Source of the DNA: Flavobacteriaceae bacterium
GTDB taxonomy: Bacteria; Bacteroidota; Bacteroidia; Flavobacteriales; Flavobacteriaceae
Length of the DNA stretch: 8,634 nucleotides
Assembly: GCA_013042825.1 (NCBI GenBank)
Contig: JABDPL010000276.1
Location: forward strand, 1 to 8,634
Direction of reading: 5' to 3'
In this document: in pieces, positions 1 to 8,105 of the stretch
How the letters are laid out: each line of letters begins with the position of its first letter
Position numbering within the stretch: position 1 is the stretch's first letter
The notes under the pieces: model-generated
What the model saw: the letters and a program-made list of their open reading frames with translations, nothing else
What the model was told of the DNA's origin: nothing
The model's database searches: none
Made by a program: the position numbers and the translations under genes

Positions 1-1657
1 CCTCCTGTATGCTCATAAAGAAATGATCAGGTTTCACAGTTCTTGTAAACCCGGAACGCATCATAATGTCACGCACCGGCCCCTTTATTCCTGTAAAGAA
101 AACGTCGATATTTCGGGCACGAAAGTCTTCAACGATCTCTTCCAGGGCGTGAATAGCAGAGCTGTCGATATTGTTGATACTTTCCCCATCGATAATAAGC
201 AGCTTCAAATCCTCACCTTTAAGCTTCTCATAATCGTATAATTTGTCCTTAAAAAAACTCGTATTAGCAAAGAACAACTGTGCGTCAAACCTGTAAATCA
301 ATACCTCATCAAGAACTTCAAGGTCATCAAAACGCTTGATATTCCTGTAAAAGTGGGTCTTGGGCACGCGTGCCAAACGGGCTGTATGCGGCCTTGTGGT
401 TTTATATAAGACCATGGCAAGCGACAATATCACACCAACACCTATACCGATTTCAATACCCAAGCCCAGGGTTGAAATAAATGTGACGATCAACATCCAG
501 AAATCAGTCTTATGGCTTTTATACAAGTGAACGGCTTCTTTATAATCGATCAGACCAAATACCGCTACCATAATCACCGACGCCAGTATCGTTTTGGGCA
601 GGTTATAGAACAAAGGTGTTAGAAACAATAAGGTGAGAACTATCAACGCGGCACTTATTATGCCCGCGAGGCCGGTCTTTGCCCCGGCCTGGTCATTTAC
701 CGCCGTTCTTGAGAACCCGCCTGTTGTTGGATAGGATTGGAAGAAGGATCCTCCGATATTAGCTAATCCCAATGCTATGAGTTCCTGGTTTGGTTCAACC
801 TTATAGTCGCGATGCTTGACCTGTACTGCCTTTGCAACGGCTATACTCTCCATAAAACTGATCAGAGATATGGTCAGGGCCATGGGCAGCAATAGCTGCA
901 TGACTTCGAGATCGAAGTCTATTCCACTTAAAACAGGAAGGGAACTGGGAACTTCTCCAACAATGGATACAGCATTTGCGCCCGCTCCCAGGCCGGACAA
1001 AGCTACGATCAATATTCCTGCAACTACGGCAAAAAGTTGACCTGGCAATGATTTATTGATCTTTTTTGATCCGATTATTATCGCGATTCCTAAAAGACCG
1101 ATAAGGAAGGCTGCCAAATTGATCTCAGCGAGGTTCTCTAATGCGTAAATGACGATTTCATGCACGTGATGGCTGCGCGGTATATCGATTCCGAGAAGAT
1201 GTTTTAACTGACTGAATCCTATGATCAATGCCGCGGCAGATGTAAAGCCGCTTACCACAGGATGCGAAAGGAAATTAACCAGAAAACCTAAACGGAATAA
1301 ACCCAGCAAAAACTGTATGCCCCCAACCATAAAAGCCAACAATACAGCATAGGCGATATAGGTAATCTCATTTATGCCCTCCATTGTTCCAATGGCTGTA
1401 GCGGTAAGCAGTGAAACCATGGCTACCGGACCAACGGCTAATTGACGCGATGTTCCAAAAACAGCATAAATAATTAATGGAACAATGGATGCATATAAGC
1501 CGTAAACTGCAGGCAAACCCGCTATGGAGGCATATGCCATACCCTGAGGAATTAGCATTACGCCAACGGTCAGACCCGCACTTAAGTCACCTTTAAGCAA
1601 GGACCGGTCATAGGTTTTAAACCAATCAATAATGGGAAAAAAAGATTTGATATTCAT
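1..1657 (-). CDS. SulP-family anion transporter with STAS domain, second copy (3' end cut by window)
   Basis: Reading the minus strand from the ATG at 1657 gives 552 uninterrupted codons that run off the left edge, so the C-terminus is missing. The protein is an inner-membrane SulP/SLC26 transporter, a family that moves sulfate, bicarbonate or other anions. The N-terminal SulP signature IPQGMAYASIAGLPAVYGLY (residues 36-55) is followed by AVGPVAMVS (74-82), the family glutamate E270, and PNQELIALGLANIGG (289-303) with the TTGGFSRTAVNDQAGAK loop (311-327). A cytoplasmic STAS domain starts near residue 440. Its NNIDSSAIHAL motif (495-505) keeps the Ser pair that matches the phosphorylatable DSSG site of SpoIIAA-like STAS domains. 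The start is preceded by an A-rich leader without Shine-Dalgarno sequence. It follows the other SulP gene by 64 bp and has its own putative promoter there. Family assignment is firm; the anion is inferred from the neighbours to be sulfate. Confidence 0.93.
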   Translation of the reverse strand, partial: MNIKSFFPIIDWFKTYDRSLLKGDLSAGLTVGVMLIPQGMAYASIAGLPAVYGLYASIVPLIIYAVFGTSRQLAVGPVAMVSLLTATAIGTMEGINEITYIAYAVLLAFMVGGIQFLLGLFRLGFLVNFLSHPVVSGFTSAAALIIGFSQLKHLLGIDIPRSHHVHEIVIYALENLAEINLAAFLIGLLGIAIIIGSKKINKSLPGQLFAVVAGILIVALSGLGAGANAVSIVGEVPSSLPVLSGIDFDLEVMQLLLPMALTISLISFMESIAVAKAVQVKHRDYKVEPNQELIALGLANIGGSFFQSYPTTGGFSRTAVNDQAGAKTGLAGIISAALIVLTLLFLTPLFYNLPKTILASVIMVAVFGLIDYKEAVHLYKSHKTDFWMLIVTFISTLGLGIEIGIGVGVILSLAMVLYKTTRPHTARLARVPKTHFYRNIKRFDDLEVLDEVLIYRFDAQLFFANTSFFKDKLYDYEKLKGEDLKLLIIDGESINNIDSSAIHALEEIVEDFRARNIDVFFTGIKGPVRDIMMRSGFTRTVKPDHFFMSIQE

Positions 1658-1673
1658 TTGGATTCTTGCATCA

Positions 1674-1681
1674 CAAAGATA
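1674..1681 (-). promoter_or_regulatory. -7 promoter element (TATCTTTG) for the second SulP gene
   Basis: The minus strand reads TATCTTTG, an exact match to the Bacteroidota -7 consensus TAnnTTTG, in the 64-bp gap between the two SulP genes. Transcription would begin near 1670, leaving a short leader of about 13 bases before the ATG at 1657. No TTG box is seen at the usual -33 distance; the proximal half of the dyad at 1702-1717 occupies that place. An 8-mer with six fixed bases can occur by chance, so the support comes mainly from the matching arrangement at 8077-8121. Confidence 0.55.
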
Positions 1682-1701
1682 CGGTAAGCCTGAGGAAAAA
1701 G

Positions 1702-1717
1702 TGTAACCGGGATTACA
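1702..1717. promoter_or_regulatory. Crp/Fnr-like dyad operator upstream of the second SulP gene
   Basis: The plus strand reads TGTAACCGGGATTACA: inverted half-sites TGTAA and TTACA separated by six bases, the geometry of Crp/Fnr-family operators. Its centre (1709.5) lies 32 bases upstream of the centre of the -7 box at 1674-1681, so about -40 from the likely start of transcription. This is a class II activator position. The same half-sites occur in the same place upstream of the ferredoxin/NrfD gene (8106-8121). The binding protein is not encoded in the window and is inferred from site form only. Confidence 0.55.
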
Positions 1718-1721
1718 TATC

Positions 1722-3461
1722 TCAGGACAGGACTTCAATACGACACTCATCGAAAACCTTGGCTTTGCACGGCCTGTCGATCAAATCGTGAATCTCCTTA
1801 ATGGCATTTCTTTTATCGGTGTAAAAAATATTGTATCCCATCTTTTCGAGAAAACCTCCTTTCCTCATAACATCCTGGCTGACGCGTTTGAGTCCGGAAA
1901 AGAAAATACCACCCCTGTTTTTCTGCCATTTTACGATTTCATTGGTCAACCATTCGGCAGCGGCCAGATCGATAAAATTTATTCCGTCGGCCGCGATCAG
2001 CACATATTGGATATCATCTGCGTCATATAATTCTGAAAAATAATTAGCGATCTTCTCTATCGAACCGAAATAGAGGGATCCGTCGACTCTGACGATCTTG
2101 AGATTTGAACATTCTTCAGCCTCGATGTCACGCTCCAAATTGATGAGATGTCTGTCCTTATCCATTCCCAAGATGGCTATATTCGGTTGAGAGGTCCGTT
2201 CCATATAAAAGAAAAATGAGGTGAGTATTCCTGCTAAAAGCGCAAATTCAAGGTCGAAAAATAAGGTGCCCAAAAGGGTAATACTCAAAACAATAAGTTC
2301 TCTGCCGCTTGCCTTGTAAACCTGTTTGATATGATGGAAATCTATGAGATTATACCCAACCAAAACAATGATACCACCCATGGCTGCCTTCGGCAGATAG
2401 GACGCATAATTCGCAAAGATCAGCAGTACAGCCATCAAAAATATCGAAGCAAAAATACCTGCCATTGGCGTTTTTGCTCCAGCCTGGTGATTCACTCCCG
2501 AGCGTGTGAAAGAGCCTGATCCCGCATAACTCGAGAAAAAACTGGCCACCATATTCGAGAGGCCCTGGCCGATGAACTCCTGGTTGCCATCTAAACGTTG
2601 ATGGGTATGCAGAGCAATGGCACGGGCTATTGCAACCGCTTCAATAAGTCCTAACAAAGCCAGAACCATAGCACCTGAGCTCAAAAGTTTTACATTCTCA
2701 AGAGATAGGTCCGGAACCCTGAACGGTGGTAAGTTCGAAGGTAATTCTCCTACAGTTTCAATACCGCTGGCCGATCCGCCAAGCACAATGGCAAGAACAC
2801 TTCCCAATACCATCGCAATCAACATATAATAACGGCGTAAGGGTTTTATAAAGGTTCGAATAACAATGGCTATGAGAAGGGTTCCTCCTGCCACCGTAAA
2901 CACCATCCAGTTTGAAGCCGAGATATTCTGGAAGATATACTGAAGTATTTCCAAGATTGAACTCCCCTGTGGAACTGGTAAACCAAATACGTGCTTTAAT
3001 TGCTTGAATGCTATTAGAATCCCCGCTCCTGCGGTAAAACCAATCACCACGGAATGGGAAACAAAATTCACCAGCCGTCCCATACGAAGCAAGCCCATCA
3101 CCCATTGAAAGAAACCGGCCAGAAATGTCAATACCAGAGCAAGAGATACAAAACCCTCGATATCATTCTCAGGATTGATAAATTTAATCAGCGTGGAATA
3201 GACCACTATCGAAATAGCGGTGGTCGGTCCTGAGATCAAATGATAGGACGACCCGAACAAGGCAGCTATGATGGGTGTGACCATGGCCGTATAAAACCCA
3301 TAGATAGGCGGTAATCCGGCAATCATAGCGAAGGCTACTGCCTGCGGAATGACAATAATTGTTCCTGTTATTCCCGCGATAATATCATCCTTAAGTGATT
3401 TCTTAGCCAGTGGCAACCAGTTAAGAAAGGGGAAATATGTGCGGTTTTTAAATAAACTCAT
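1722..3461 (-). CDS. SulP-family anion transporter with STAS domain, first copy (579 aa, complete)
   Basis: This is a complete SulP/SLC26-type inner-membrane anion transporter of normal family length. The family signature IPQAVAFAMIAGLPPIYGFY is at residues 38-57, followed by ISGPTTAIS (76-84), the family glutamate E274, GNQEFIGQGLSN (292-303) and the GSGSFTRSGVNHQAGAK loop (314-330). Hydrophobic segments fill residues about 25-420. A cytoplasmic STAS domain covers about 450-562. Its signature reads NFIDLAAAEWL (495-505), so the usual Ser of the DSSG-type loop is replaced, unlike in the neighbouring SulP. The tail after the STAS domain carries two cysteines (C564, C573) in RPCKAKVFDEC, a pattern I recall from other SulP proteins. 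It follows the SoeA-like gene by 54 bp, but a terminator lies between them. No -7 consensus or dyad as clear as those at the other two sites is present, so its expression may rely on read-through or a weak promoter overlapping the T-tract. Sulfate is the likeliest substrate by context; bicarbonate or another anion cannot be excluded. Confidence 0.95.
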   Translation of the reverse strand: MSLFKNRTYFPFLNWLPLAKKSLKDDIIAGITGTIIVIPQAVAFAMIAGLPPIYGFYTAMVTPIIAALFGSSYHLISGPTTAISIVVYSTLIKFINPENDIEGFVSLALVLTFLAGFFQWVMGLLRMGRLVNFVSHSVVIGFTAGAGILIAFKQLKHVFGLPVPQGSSILEILQYIFQNISASNWMVFTVAGGTLLIAIVIRTFIKPLRRYYMLIAMVLGSVLAIVLGGSASGIETVGELPSNLPPFRVPDLSLENVKLLSSGAMVLALLGLIEAVAIARAIALHTHQRLDGNQEFIGQGLSNMVASFFSSYAGSGSFTRSGVNHQAGAKTPMAGIFASIFLMAVLLIFANYASYLPKAAMGGIIVLVGYNLIDFHHIKQVYKASGRELIVLSITLLGTLFFDLEFALLAGILTSFFFYMERTSQPNIAILGMDKDRHLINLERDIEAEECSNLKIVRVDGSLYFGSIEKIANYFSELYDADDIQYVLIAADGINFIDLAAAEWLTNEIVKWQKNRGGIFFSGLKRVSQDVMRKGGFLEKMGYNIFYTDKRNAIKEIHDLIDRPCKAKVFDECRIEVLS

Positions 3462-3484
3462 GTTAAGACAATATACATCATTAT

Positions 3485-3514
3485 AAAAAACGAATCCCGC
3501 CTGGGCGGGAATCG
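3485..3514 (-). terminator. Rho-independent terminator after the SoeA-like gene
   Basis: On the minus strand, directly after the TGA stop at 3518-3516, a hairpin spans 3514-3491. It has a perfect 6-bp GC-rich inner stem (TCCCGC/GCGGGA) and a 4-base loop. After one A-A mismatch the stem extends by three more pairs. It is followed by six T residues (3490-3485). The order hairpin then T-tract gives minus-strand direction and marks the end of the oxidoreductase transcript. Confidence 0.9.
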
Positions 3515-3515
3515 A

Positions 3516-6404
3516 TCATGACTTATCATCACTTATATAGTAGGTAGACTCGTCCGGTTTAAAGGCTCTTTTGAACCATAGCGGTCGCCTTTCTCCATTT
3601 GGTCCGGGTGCCGGCCTGGTCATGGCAAGCCACTCTTTATATATTTCATGTGATTTATTGGTATCTACAAAAATATCACCATAATTTTCTCCCGGTCCCG
3701 GTTTTTCTATCCTGACCCGTTGATGCCAGCAATGCATGCCGCTTATGGGGTCGGGATGCACCGCATGGGTTATATTCTGATGCACCCCACCGTCTTTCCA
3801 GAATATGCGTTTAGAATCGCTGTCGTGAGACTCAAACGGTTTTATACCTGACAGAGTATTCATCTTCCAGCCACCTTTGCCATCCGATTCTATATTCACA
3901 GTATTGGTAGCCCAGCGGTTGCCGATCTTATCCTGAGGCCTTCTCCAGCGTCCTATATGGTGTGAACAGGCAACAACTCCGGGCTTCATGCTTTGAGTCA
4001 CCCAGACCTTATCGATAAAGTAGCCGATATCGGTATTCATCTTCACCAGGTCACCGGTTTTAAATCCCCACTTAGCGGCATCTTCAGGATGCATCCAGAT
4101 CGGGTTCCTGTTGGATATCTCAACCAGCCATTTCGCATTACCAGATCGCGAATGTATGAGCGTTGGTAACCTGAACGTTGGCACAAGGACATATTCGCCT
4201 TTAGATTTATCTAAATTATCCAGGTGAATATGGCTTTTTATGTAAGTTGGAATGGCGTATTCCGGCCATTTCCAATCGACCATAGTCTGCGAGTAAAACT
4301 CATTCTTACGCGAAGGCGTGGGGAATCCCACACAGGCTTCTCCCTTGATCATAATGCCAATGGGTTTGCCATTTTTACTGATAACCTTGGTCTCAGGGTC
4401 AACTTCGGAACCTTCCAGTTCCTCTTTGCTCAGTTTGTTTTCATTCTTTTTGTAGCCGTGTTCCTCTACTTCAAACGCACCATACTTCTGCATATATTGC
4501 AGTTCGGTAAGTCCTTCTTTAGCGGCGGTTTCCGGTAAGCCTTTAACACGTTCAAAAATGTATTGATAATACTCACCAATGGTGATCTTTTCACCCGGTC
4601 GATATGGCGATTCAAAATGCTTGCGAATGCCCATGCTACCATCGGGATCTATACGCCAACTGAGTTCAATCCAGAATTCGTCTTCCTCCCAAACTTCTCC
4701 CGGATTTGCTTCATAGGTATGTTTTACCGGGTTTCCGTTTCTGCGTGCTGCTTCACGAAGCACCGGCTGCCTGAAAGCTATCCAGGTACCGCTGTGCGTG
4801 GCATAACTGTTCAGATCATGACGTTCGGAAGCAAGACCCATAGGTAAGACAAAGTCGGCGTAGAATGCTGTCTCGCTCCAGGTCGGGGTCAGGGCTGCAT
4901 GCAATCCGAATTTCGATTCGTCCATATACATTTCCATCCAGGTGAATCCGTCGGGATAGGTCCATACCGGGTTGAACACCCGGCTGAAATAAACATCCAT
5001 CTTACCTCTGCCCTCTTTGAGCATATGGGGAAGCAGCTGGCTCATTTCAAAGAACGCCAGAGGATACTCTTTCGGGAAATGCAGTTCATTCCACTTTTTC
5101 TGCGGTTTTGGTGGGTTCGGCACTTGTGGCTTGAATTTGTTCCATGAATTCGGACTCGTGCCACCCTTTGCCCCTACTGCCCCGGTCAATACCGTGAGGA
5201 AATGCAGACCACGGGCAACTGCCCAGCCACCAAGGTTTGACGCTCCTGCCGCTCTCCAGTTGTGCGAGGCAAAACGCTCCCCTGCTTCTCCGATTTTTAT
5301 TGCGATTTCCCTGATTATCTCGGCTTTGACACCGGACTCTTTCTCAGCAAATTCAGGGGTGTATTCCTTATATTCGTCCTTGAGCACTTCTATAAAATTG
5401 TCAAAGGTCACCGCTTTATCCGGATGAACTGCTTTCAAATAAGCATCCCAATTCACCCAATTCTCAAGATAGTCCCGATTGTAGAGCTCTTCTTCAAGTA
5501 TTACCAAAGCCATGGCCAAAAGCACGGCTGCTTCAGTTCCGGGATAGGTAGGCAACCAATAATCAGACATGGAAGCCGTATTTGATAAGCGCGGATCCAT
5601 GGTCGCCAGCTTGGCTCCTTTCATCTTTCCTTCGATTATCCTTTGGGCGTGCGGATTGAAATAATGACCCGACTCCAGGTGCGCCGAGACCAATAATATA
5701 AACTTGGCTTCTGAATGGTCGGGCGACGGCCGGTCATAGCCGTACCATATGTTGTATCCGAATCGAGCTCCGGAGGAACAAATATTGGTGTGGGAATTAT
5801 GCCCGTCTATACCCCAGGACTGCAGAACCCAGTTCATAAAACCTTCATGTCCGGGACGGCCAACATGATAGGCTACTTCATTATGCCTGTCTTCTTTTAT
5901 AGCTTTCCTGATACGCGCAGCAATGGTGTCTAGTGCCTCATCCCATGACACGCGTTCCCATTCGCCCTCACCTCGTTTTCCCTTGCGTTTTAACGGGAAC
6001 AATATGCGGTCGGGATCGGTTATCTGGTTGATCGTAGCAGGGCCCTTGGCGCAGTTACGTCCGCGGCTTCCGGGGTGATACGGATTACCTTCAAATTTTT
6101 TTACCTCCTGGGTTTCCTTATCTATAAAGGCTGTTAACCCACAAGCGCTCTCACAGTTAAAACAAGTAGTGGGAACGATTTGATAGGTCTTTTTAACCTT
6201 CTTTGGCCATGCCTTGGGATCATATTCAACCCAGTCGTCCCATTTATCGGGAGGTGGAAAGTTCTCATACATTTGAGCAACTTCCTCATCGGTAAAATGC
6301 CGCATATCCTGATCGTATTCTTGATAGCCTTCTTTATGAAGGTTAGGAATAAGCCCGATCTTTTCGGCCAAATTTTCAATAAAAGATGCTTTTTTATATC
6401 CCAT
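3516..6404 (-). CDS. Molybdopterin oxidoreductase, SoeA-like sulfite dehydrogenase catalytic subunit (962 aa)
   Basis: This is the catalytic subunit of a DMSO-reductase-superfamily enzyme. A stretch of about 75 residues precedes a [4Fe-4S] domain with CFNCESAC (C81, C84, C88) and C118 in GRNCAKG. The bis-molybdopterin domain follows from about residue 134. It carries SHTNICSSGARFGY (204-217), in which C209 is the expected Mo-ligand position by analogy with Cys-ligated relatives, and MDPRLSNTASMSDYWLP (269-285). The dinucleotide-binding domain is at about 740-900, with HPEDAAKWGFKTGDLV (772-787). The N-terminus has no twin-arginine or Sec signal, so the protein should stay in the cytoplasm like SoeA and unlike PsrA, PhsA or TtrA. 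A charged stretch at about 645-685 looks like a surface insertion. The gene starts 11 bp after the ferredoxin/NrfD gene, which would provide electron transfer to quinone, and ends at a strong terminator. Superfamily membership is certain. Oxidation of sulfite to sulfate is inferred from the missing signal, the partner type and the sulfur transport neighbours; reduction of another sulfur compound is the main alternative. Confidence 0.9.
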   Translation of the reverse strand: MGYKKASFIENLAEKIGLIPNLHKEGYQEYDQDMRHFTDEEVAQMYENFPPPDKWDDWVEYDPKAWPKKVKKTYQIVPTTCFNCESACGLTAFIDKETQEVKKFEGNPYHPGSRGRNCAKGPATINQITDPDRILFPLKRKGKRGEGEWERVSWDEALDTIAARIRKAIKEDRHNEVAYHVGRPGHEGFMNWVLQSWGIDGHNSHTNICSSGARFGYNIWYGYDRPSPDHSEAKFILLVSAHLESGHYFNPHAQRIIEGKMKGAKLATMDPRLSNTASMSDYWLPTYPGTEAAVLLAMALVILEEELYNRDYLENWVNWDAYLKAVHPDKAVTFDNFIEVLKDEYKEYTPEFAEKESGVKAEIIREIAIKIGEAGERFASHNWRAAGASNLGGWAVARGLHFLTVLTGAVGAKGGTSPNSWNKFKPQVPNPPKPQKKWNELHFPKEYPLAFFEMSQLLPHMLKEGRGKMDVYFSRVFNPVWTYPDGFTWMEMYMDESKFGLHAALTPTWSETAFYADFVLPMGLASERHDLNSYATHSGTWIAFRQPVLREAARRNGNPVKHTYEANPGEVWEEDEFWIELSWRIDPDGSMGIRKHFESPYRPGEKITIGEYYQYIFERVKGLPETAAKEGLTELQYMQKYGAFEVEEHGYKKNENKLSKEELEGSEVDPETKVISKNGKPIGIMIKGEACVGFPTPSRKNEFYSQTMVDWKWPEYAIPTYIKSHIHLDNLDKSKGEYVLVPTFRLPTLIHSRSGNAKWLVEISNRNPIWMHPEDAAKWGFKTGDLVKMNTDIGYFIDKVWVTQSMKPGVVACSHHIGRWRRPQDKIGNRWATNTVNIESDGKGGWKMNTLSGIKPFESHDSDSKRIFWKDGGVHQNITHAVHPDPISGMHCWHQRVRIEKPGPGENYGDIFVDTNKSHEIYKEWLAMTRPAPGPNGERRPLWFKRAFKPDESTYYISDDKS

Positions 6405-6415
6405 ATTTCAATGTA

Positions 6416-8032
6416 TTAAGCCAATGGAATGCGTTGCGGCGCTTCCACCCATATTTTTTCCGTTAAATAAATACCTATTAGAATCAAGACCGATGCGATG
6501 ATCAAAGCCGCGGATTGCGGTATTAAAAGTATCAGCAATAGCGGAATGATATTACCCAATGCAATTACGCCTATCCAGAATAATTTGCTGTACCGGCCTT
6601 TGGTTATCATATGCACAACCGTATGTGCGGCCGTACTTGGGTGCGTCATTGTGAGTTCGGTGATCATGGTGAACAAATTCACCGAAAGCGCAATTATAAG
6701 TGTGATTCCGAGGATATCCATCCAGTTCTCATGTCCAATAATCAATGCTGCCAGCGCCAAACCTGCCGCTCCAGCCATCACACTGTGAACAAGCATGTGC
6801 AGGGCAAGCGAAGGACTCTGCCAGAAATCGCGACCTTTGGCCTGTGCGAAGAGGAATGCCGTATAAATGGCCAGTACAACCGCAAAAATTGCTGTCACGA
6901 TCAATAGTGGCATTTCGGGTAATCCGAAGTCGAAAAGTGTGTTCGCTAACCATACGGTTACCAATAATCCGAATACGGTGATGGTATAACCCCCTTTAAC
7001 AAGCCAGGACTTCCATTGCGGCCTGAACAGTACGTTCATGAATCGATCGGGACGATCGAGATCCATTACCAGAAAGAGTCCTGTAAGTGCCAGGAATACC
7101 AGTGAGATCCCTGCCGACCATATTTTGGTCGTATCTGAAACATCATAACCCAGTACTATAGCGATAAACGGTAAGAGGAAAGCTCCCGCAGAAATAGCTT
7201 TTGTAAGCACATAGGCTGAAACTTCCCAGCCCCATAATATGCCTTTGTCCGGGGTATCATAAACGCGTCGCGCCTTACCGTTAAGGACATCGATATAATT
7301 AGGGTTTTTGTTATCTTTTCTTTGATAAGCGGCCTGCATGTCATTATCTATACTCATCTGTAGCAGATCGACATCATCGTTTGTATGCAGCATTTTTTCC
7401 GCTGCCTTGGCATAATGGCCGACACCCCTGGCCTGAGAGTTCCAGAGTCCAGGACCTGACCTGTCGGTTGCTTCAGGATTCAACGAGGCTTCATCACCAT
7501 CGATATAGAACAGGTTTGGCTTTGTTCCTTTTTCAGGTTTACGAACCTTGAGCTGTTGTCTTGCCAGCAATTGGGAAATTTCCGTCTCAGGATTATGCAT
7601 ATCTCCCGCAATGATGGCGTGTTCTGGACAAACCGTTACACAGGCAGGTTCGCGTCCGACTTCCACGCGGTGTGCACAATAATTACATTTGGCAGCAGTA
7701 TTGTTATAAGGATCGATATACAAGGCGTCATACGGACAAGCCTGCATGCAGGACTTACATCCGATACAGCGGTTATTATCAAAATCTACAATGCCGTCTT
7801 CACGCGTATACAGCGCCTCTACCGGGCATATCTCAACACAGGGCGCATCGGTACAATGATTGCACCGCATAACAGAAAAAATTCGACGTGTATTCGGGAA
7901 TTCGCCCTTTTCGACTTGCTTCACATAGGTACGGTTAACACCTACGGCAACGTCATGTTCAGATTTACAGGCAGTAGTACAGGCATGACAACCGATGCAT
8001 TTCCGATTGTCAATAATAAAGCCATACTTCAT
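6416..8032 (-). CDS. Fused four-cluster ferredoxin and NrfD-type membrane anchor (SoeB-SoeC-like, 538 aa)
   Basis: One protein combines the electron-transfer and membrane subunits that are usually separate (DmsB/PsrB/SoeB and DmsC/PsrC/SoeC). Residues 1-145 hold sixteen cysteines in four groups: C12-15-18-22, C57-60-65-69, C89-92-95-99 and C116-119-131-135. This is the complete set for four [4Fe-4S] clusters. A polar linker covers about 145-262, with no recognised motif. Residues about 268-530 form an NrfD-type domain with roughly eight hydrophobic helices. The helix 2-3 loop has the family motif LDRPDRF (325-331), and a membrane Glu (E459) is present. The protein would collect electrons from the molybdo-subunit encoded 11 bp downstream and reduce quinone. 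The ferredoxin part has no signal peptide, so it should face the cytoplasm. The ATG at 8032 starts exactly at the conserved ferredoxin N-terminus (MKYGFIIDNRKCIGC) and has an A/T-rich leader. A dyad and -7 box lie upstream. Domain calls are firm; the pathway follows from context. Confidence 0.93.
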   Translation of the reverse strand: MKYGFIIDNRKCIGCHACTTACKSEHDVAVGVNRTYVKQVEKGEFPNTRRIFSVMRCNHCTDAPCVEICPVEALYTREDGIVDFDNNRCIGCKSCMQACPYDALYIDPYNNTAAKCNYCAHRVEVGREPACVTVCPEHAIIAGDMHNPETEISQLLARQQLKVRKPEKGTKPNLFYIDGDEASLNPEATDRSGPGLWNSQARGVGHYAKAAEKMLHTNDDVDLLQMSIDNDMQAAYQRKDNKNPNYIDVLNGKARRVYDTPDKGILWGWEVSAYVLTKAISAGAFLLPFIAIVLGYDVSDTTKIWSAGISLVFLALTGLFLVMDLDRPDRFMNVLFRPQWKSWLVKGGYTITVFGLLVTVWLANTLFDFGLPEMPLLIVTAIFAVVLAIYTAFLFAQAKGRDFWQSPSLALHMLVHSVMAGAAGLALAALIIGHENWMDILGITLIIALSVNLFTMITELTMTHPSTAAHTVVHMITKGRYSKLFWIGVIALGNIIPLLLILLIPQSAALIIASVLILIGIYLTEKIWVEAPQRIPLA

Positions 8033-8076
8033 ATGAAATTTAAATTGGGTGGTTTAACAATGATATGTCAATCTAT

Positions 8077-8084
8077 CAAAGTTA
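8077..8084 (-). promoter_or_regulatory. -7 promoter element (TAACTTTG) for the oxidoreductase operon
   Basis: The minus strand reads TAACTTTG, an exact TAnnTTTG match, in the 113-bp gap before the ferredoxin/NrfD gene. Transcription would begin near 8073, giving a leader of about 41 bases. No TTG lies at the normal -33 spacing, which fits a promoter that depends on an activator bound at the dyad 21 bases upstream. A weaker, one-mismatch variant (TATCATTG) lies closer to the gene. Confidence 0.6.
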
Positions 8085-8105
8085 TGAAACAACCCTCAAA
8101 TCACA

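Noticed and set aside
2758..3105. 115-codon minus-strand frame inside the first SulP gene
   Set aside because: It lies in another frame of a clearly coding SulP region and shows no domain or start context of its own.
3485..3514. Hairpin considered as a regulatory dyad or small RNA
   Set aside because: GC-rich stem, short loop and T-tract directly after a stop codon are the standard form of an intrinsic terminator.
5017..5427. 136-codon plus-strand frame opposite the molybdopterin gene
   Set aside because: Low-complexity translation of the antisense strand; several overlapping frames of this sort occur here, as expected by chance.
6416..8032. Repeated cysteine groups considered as an internal DNA repeat
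   Set aside because: The repetition is the usual four-cluster ferredoxin pattern at the protein level, with no notable nucleotide repeat.
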